Shown piece by piece: positions 5,543 to 8,635 of a stretch of DNA of 8,635 nucleotides. Origin of the DNA: CAZISM01 sp964541895. GTDB taxonomy: Bacteria; Zhuqueibacterota; Zhuqueibacteria; Residuimicrobiales; Residuimicrobiaceae. Position numbers and translations under genes: made by a program. The notes below the pieces were generated by a model. It was not told the origin of the DNA, made no database searches, and saw only the letters and a list, made by a program, of their open reading frames with translations. Each line of letters starts with the position of its first letter. The first letter of the stretch is position 1. The DNA is taken from contig CAZISM010000181.1 of the NCBI GenBank assembly GCA_964541895.1, positions 1 to 8,635 on the forward strand, given 5' to 3'.

Positions 5543-7924
5543 TTATAAGCGCACCTGATTCACTCCGGCAGCCAACTTTATCTTCTTCGTTCCCCAGACC
5601 AGCACGGCCTGCATCTCCGCTCCCACGGTAATGCTCCCCTCCACTCCTTCTCCTTTGCGCTGTAACCGCATTTCGATGGCGCCCAAGGGGTGCGGATAGC
5701 GGGCGTTAATGCTGTTCAAGGATCCAAAGACCGGTTTTATGTCCACCTTTCGGTGGCCGCGGCTCATCGGCGTAATTCCGCAGATGGTGCGGAAAAAGAA
5801 ATGGTTGGGCGCCGTGCTCCAGGGGTGGCATTCGGAACGCTGGTTTTCTTCGCCCCATTCCAACGGCACTTCGGCAAAGGTGGTCATGCCGCGCTCCAGC
5901 ATGGTGCGCCATTCGGAAAGTTCAGGGAGGAATCGATCCTGTAACCCGGTCTCGTTCAGCGCTTCAAAAAGATAGAGGTGCAGAAACAGGTCCACCTGTC
6001 CGAACCAGTCTTTGGGCTCCAGCAATTTGAGCATCAATGCGCGCGCCTCCGCGCCTTGTACGGCGCCGGCAAGAATCGCCATGATGTTGGTGATCTGGCT
6101 GATCTTTTCATGGCCGGGCGCTTCGCGATAAAAGCCGTCCGCTGATTTGCAGAGTCGGTTGACCGTCCGGCAGATTTCGTCCGCGCGCTCCCGATAGACT
6201 TTCGCCTGAACCTGGTTGCCGATGAATTGCATGATTTCAGCGGCGTGACGCAATGTATAGGCGTAATGCAGGGTATAGAGCGTATTGTTACCCTCGGACA
6301 TTTCCGGCGGTACACCGTTCTTATAATGCCGGGGCCATGCCAAGGCCGGCCACCACTCCATTTTGCCCAGCAAGCCTTTGGCTTGTCTTCTATTTTCAAA
6401 CCATTCGAGCACGTTGCGAATGCCGAGGTCGAATTGCCGGACAAACTCTTTGTCGTCGCGCCACATCATGTAATCATGAATCTCATCGATCCAGATCAAC
6501 GAATAGGATGGGATGATGAGATGAAAGGCGTTGGGATAACAGGCCCAGGTGAGTCCCTCGGGAATGCGCGATTCATTGAACTGGATCAGACTGTTACGCG
6601 TCAGGCGATCGTCGCCGGAAAGAGTCAACAATGTGAGGTTGTGCACGCGTGAGTCGCCGACGTATTGCATCTGTTCATAGGCGGCGTCGGACATTAAAAT
6701 ATCCTGGCTACAGATAGAGGCGGTGCGCCAGCCGGCCGGCATAAGTGAATTGACAAACGAATCGTCGGTTTCGAAGACAGCTCGCAGATCGATCGGCGCC
6801 ATGCTTGCCATCTGACAATAGTCTTCGATGCGCAGCGCTTCGTCACAGGTTTGGATATCGAGTTGTACGAAACGAAACGCGCGCAAATAGCTTGGCTTGA
6901 ACACTCTCCGGTTGCCGCCGTCCGGGATGAACACATCCTTGAGGCCGATCAGATACTTGCCGTCGATTTCGTTGCGATTCCCCTTGGGCGATTTATTTTT
7001 AACGATGAGATTTTCCCCGTACATGATCTGAATGTGCGCGTCTTTGCCGGCGCTGATGATCATCTCCGGATAGCCCACGGTTTCATGGTCAAAATCCAGC
7101 AGGATACTCACCTTGCGATTGGCCGGAATTTCAAACGGAGCACGTCCCTGAATAAAGTCGTCGTTCTTTTCGACGCCGCGGGTTCTGGCCACTCTGGCAA
7201 ACCGTTCCTTTTTTTCCACCACCATACCGGTCCGACGAGGGATGAGCAATTTGCCGTTACCGTACAAGATACCACCGGCATGTTGGCTATTGCGCGCACC
7301 GGGCACGTCGCACCATTTCGCCCAGGGCCAATGACGGTCATCGTATTCATGCTGCTCCCAACCCCAGGGATAGAGAGCGGCCGCGACGCTGTCGGTGGGG
7401 TTGCCGACATAAAGACCAAAGTCGATAGTGTTGCGGTCGAAAATCCAGTCCACGGGTTTGGCATGCACCGCGGTATTGTGCAGGCACCGCCAGGCGCCGT
7501 CGCAGGTATTGATGCTTTTTTCCTGATCCGAATCGGCTTGCACCAGAAAGGAGGTCATTTGTGAAAAATAGGTAAAAGATCGTTTCGGTCCCCAGTTGAT
7601 CACCTCCGCCGCTATCGTGTTGCTACCCTTTCTGAGATGGGGTGCAATATCGTACGTTTCATAAAACCAGTGGTGTAAATCACCGCGCGCTGGACCGCGC
7701 CCGAGATAGTGGCCATTGACAAAGAGACGATAGTGATTATCCGCGGAAACGTGAATCACATACTTGGCAGGACGCTCCCGCAATTCGATGTTTTTGCGAA
7801 AGAGCACCACGCCGTGGGCCTGCGGTTGCAGCGTGGGATGCATGATCCACTGGGCGTTCCATTTCATCTCGGCGAAAAGTGTTGTGGTCATTAACAAAAG
7901 AGATAGGTAGATCGGTTTTATCAT
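5543..7924 (-). CDS. Secreted alpha-L-rhamnosidase-like (GH78-type) glycosidase
   Basis: A 793-residue exported protein likely to remove alpha-L-rhamnose or a related sugar from a glycan. A signal peptide (MIKPIYLSLLLMTTTLFA) is followed by the GH78 arrangement: an N-terminal beta-sandwich (about 20-130) with WNAQWI, FRKNIEL and the loop YRLFVNGHYLGRGPARGD; a second beta domain (about 260-370); an (alpha/alpha)6 barrel (about 380-715); and a C-terminal beta domain (about 720-793) with ARYPHPLGAIEMRLQRKG. In the barrel, SDAAYEQMQYVGDSR (412-426) occupies the place of the classical acid-rich motif, so Glu417 is the likely general acid; Glu685 in TTFAEVP, shortly before ECHPWSTAP, is the likely base. 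The Pro usual in the motif's first half is absent (DAAYEQ rather than DxPYYEQ). The ATG at 7924 has GGGAAG 6 bases upstream. This is the first gene of the tight run. Aglycone and linkage are unknown. Confidence 0.87.
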   Translation of the reverse strand: MIKPIYLSLLLMTTTLFAEMKWNAQWIMHPTLQPQAHGVVLFRKNIELRERPAKYVIHVSADNHYRLFVNGHYLGRGPARGDLHHWFYETYDIAPHLRKGSNTIAAEVINWGPKRSFTYFSQMTSFLVQADSDQEKSINTCDGAWRCLHNTAVHAKPVDWIFDRNTIDFGLYVGNPTDSVAAALYPWGWEQHEYDDRHWPWAKWCDVPGARNSQHAGGILYGNGKLLIPRRTGMVVEKKERFARVARTRGVEKNDDFIQGRAPFEIPANRKVSILLDFDHETVGYPEMIISAGKDAHIQIMYGENLIVKNKSPKGNRNEIDGKYLIGLKDVFIPDGGNRRVFKPSYLRAFRFVQLDIQTCDEALRIEDYCQMASMAPIDLRAVFETDDSFVNSLMPAGWRTASICSQDILMSDAAYEQMQYVGDSRVHNLTLLTLSGDDRLTRNSLIQFNESRIPEGLTWACYPNAFHLIIPSYSLIWIDEIHDYMMWRDDKEFVRQFDLGIRNVLEWFENRRQAKGLLGKMEWWPALAWPRHYKNGVPPEMSEGNNTLYTLHYAYTLRHAAEIMQFIGNQVQAKVYRERADEICRTVNRLCKSADGFYREAPGHEKISQITNIMAILAGAVQGAEARALMLKLLEPKDWFGQVDLFLHLYLFEALNETGLQDRFLPELSEWRTMLERGMTTFAEVPLEWGEENQRSECHPWSTAPNHFFFRTICGITPMSRGHRKVDIKPVFGSLNSINARYPHPLGAIEMRLQRKGEGVEGSITVGAEMQAVLVWGTKKIKLAAGVNQVRL

Positions 7925-7930
7925 TGTGTG

Positions 7931-7936
7931 CTTCCC
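7931..7936 (-). promoter_or_regulatory. Ribosome binding site of the GH78-like gene
   Basis: GGGAAG on the minus strand, 6 bases before the ATG at 7924. It supports that start, which also gives a complete signal peptide. Confidence 0.45.
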
Positions 7937-7978
7937 AAGAGAAATTCGTATAGCCTTTAACCCGGTCTGAAAATGAAT

Positions 7979-8011
7979 ACGTGTCGGACACCTGTGAGGT
8001 GTCCGACACGT
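7979..8011. repeat. Perfect 15-bp inverted repeat with 3-base loop (REP-like element or terminator stem)
   Basis: ACGTGTCGGACACCT (7979-7993), loop GTG, then its exact reverse complement AGGTGTCCGACACGT (7997-8011). Each arm also contains a near-palindrome, GTGTC-G-GACAC, so the DNA can fold either as one long hairpin or as two small ones. It lies 37 bases after the stop of the TIM-barrel-like gene and 54 bases before the GH78-like start. On the minus strand the bases after the stem (ATTCATTTTC) are only moderately T-rich, so it may terminate the upstream gene weakly. The nested palindrome and GC-rich stem also resemble REP elements mobilised by Y1-type REP transposases. No transposase is in the window and only one copy is present. 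Confidence 0.85.
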
Positions 8012-8048
8012 GCCTTGGAAAAATACTTGTCATGTAAAGCCGGCTACT

Positions 8049-8635
8049 TCAGGCCATCCACTTCCTACGGCGCTGCTCCGTCAATGTTTTGTCATTGAGA
8101 AGGTCGAGCGCAATATTTACGTCCTGCACCATCTGAAAATCGTAGATGCCGGCGCAGACAATATCGGCGCCGTTGGCAAAGGCATAGCGGAAGCCGTCCT
8201 CCGGCTTGATGGCGCCGGCCGCCAGGGTTTTGAAGGCGATGAACGGCTGCGGTAAAGTCTCCATAAACGCGACGGTCTCTTCAGGCTTGAAGCAATACAT
8301 ATTATCATGCCATTGCGGATGTCCGGCCGACCAATAGTTGTGGTGGTGCAGGGTTTTCATCCAGAAATCGGGATTGAAGCCGGCCTGCACACAGGCTCGG
8401 ACGGTTTCAATGCGGTGAGCGCCGATGCCGGCAATGACGTTGTTGCGACGCATCAAATCAAAAGCTTTGGCCAAGGCATCCGCGTTGCCGTGTTCCATAT
8501 AATAATCCGCGGTTTCACCCTGGATATAGCAGGCACAGGCGCCATGATCGATGGCCATTTGAATACGATCGATGAACTCCTGATAGGGCGCTGCCGAAGG
8601 CTTGCCCTCTGCCGAGTAATTCAATCCCACACAAT
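8049..8635 (-). CDS. Uncharacterised TIM-barrel-like protein, C-terminal part (runs off right edge)
   Basis: An open frame from the window edge to the TGA at 8051-8049; about 195 residues are visible. A GTG lies in frame at 8630, but the frame is open upstream of it and the text there reads CVGLNYSAEG, which looks internal, so the true start is probably outside. Alternating strand/helix units suggest a (beta/alpha)8 barrel: CYIQGETADYY, VIAGIGAHRIETVRACVQAG, FWMKTLHHHNYW, PFIAFKTLAAGAI then ANGADIVCAGIYDFQMVQD. The last pair, Gly-Ala-Ile followed by Gly-Ala-Asp-Ile-Val-x-Ala-Gly-Ile, resembles the C-terminal phosphate-binding halves of barrels such as HisA-like enzymes. The His cluster in LHHHNYW and in HPQWHDN could bind metal. 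I do not recognise the family. A palindrome and a 124-base gap separate it from the glycosidase run, so a shared operon is uncertain. Confidence 0.7.
   Translation of the reverse strand, partial: CVGLNYSAEGKPSAAPYQEFIDRIQMAIDHGACACYIQGETADYYMEHGNADALAKAFDLMRRNNVIAGIGAHRIETVRACVQAGFNPDFWMKTLHHHNYWSAGHPQWHDNMYCFKPEETVAFMETLPQPFIAFKTLAAGAIKPEDGFRYAFANGADIVCAGIYDFQMVQDVNIALDLLNDKTLTEQRRRKWMA

Noticed and set aside
5530..7973. A 10-base inverted pair, TTTTCAGACC (5530-5539) and GGTCTGAAAA (7964-7973), flanking the GH78-like gene
   Set aside because: Many 10-base inverted pairs are expected by chance in a window this long. The match does not extend, and there is no target duplication or transposase.
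7941..7978. A possible promoter upstream of the GH78-like gene (TATACG at 7952-7947 on the minus strand)
   Set aside because: No -35 element at a normal distance and no Bacteroidota-type TTTG/TAnnTTTG pair could be found, so the hexamer alone is not evidence.
7737..8033. A minus-strand frame of 98 codons through the palindrome and into the GH78-like gene
   Set aside because: It overlaps the signal peptide and N-terminal domain of the GH78-like protein in another frame. The repeated VSDT in its start is just the palindrome translated.

Overview
The window is a stretch of bacterial DNA in which every supportable gene lies on the minus strand, so transcription runs from high to low coordinates. 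Four complete genes sit head to tail with short gaps. All encode predicted exported carbohydrate-active enzymes: an alpha-L-rhamnosidase-like (GH78-type) protein, a right-handed beta-helix protein of the polygalacturonase (GH28) type, a large (alpha/alpha)6-barrel glycosidase-like protein of unrecognised family, and a GH5 cellulase-fold protein with a lipoprotein-like leader. A fragment of a further exported protein begins at the left edge, and a truncated TIM-barrel-like protein of unknown role enters from the right edge. The Sec-type leaders, the lipoprotein-like leader and this set of families suggest a Gram-negative polysaccharide degrader, for example from the Bacteroidota/Calditrichota/KSB1 side or the Planctomycetota/Verrucomicrobiota. 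The sequence alone does not settle the phylum, and no SusC/SusD pair, transporter or regulator is visible.

Layout in transcription order: partial TIM-barrel-like gene (stop at 8049); a 124-base gap holding a perfect 15-bp inverted repeat with a 3-base loop; GH78-like gene (7924-5543); 38-base gap; GH28-like gene (5504-4068); 18-base gap; 842-residue six-hairpin gene (4049-1521); a 144-base gap; GH5 lipoprotein-like gene (1376-57); 12-base gap; and the first 15 codons of another secreted protein (44-1). The tight spacing from 7924 downward suggests one operon. The substrate is inferred only: rhamnosidase-like plus polygalacturonase-fold enzymes point to a pectic or other rhamnose/uronate-containing glycan, but residues diagnostic of galacturonate binding are missing in the GH28-like enzyme.

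The most notable non-obvious signal is in the gap between the six-hairpin gene and the GH5 gene. One minus-strand frame there reads as a decayed DUF5060 domain, the N-terminal beta-sandwich found on many putative endoglucanases. It carries a stop or frameshift near its start, ends abruptly, and overlaps the proposed start of the GH5 gene. Other points of interest are the GH5 Asn-Glu-Pro motif changed to Gly-Glu-Pro, the altered GH28 active-site cleft, and the REP-like palindrome.
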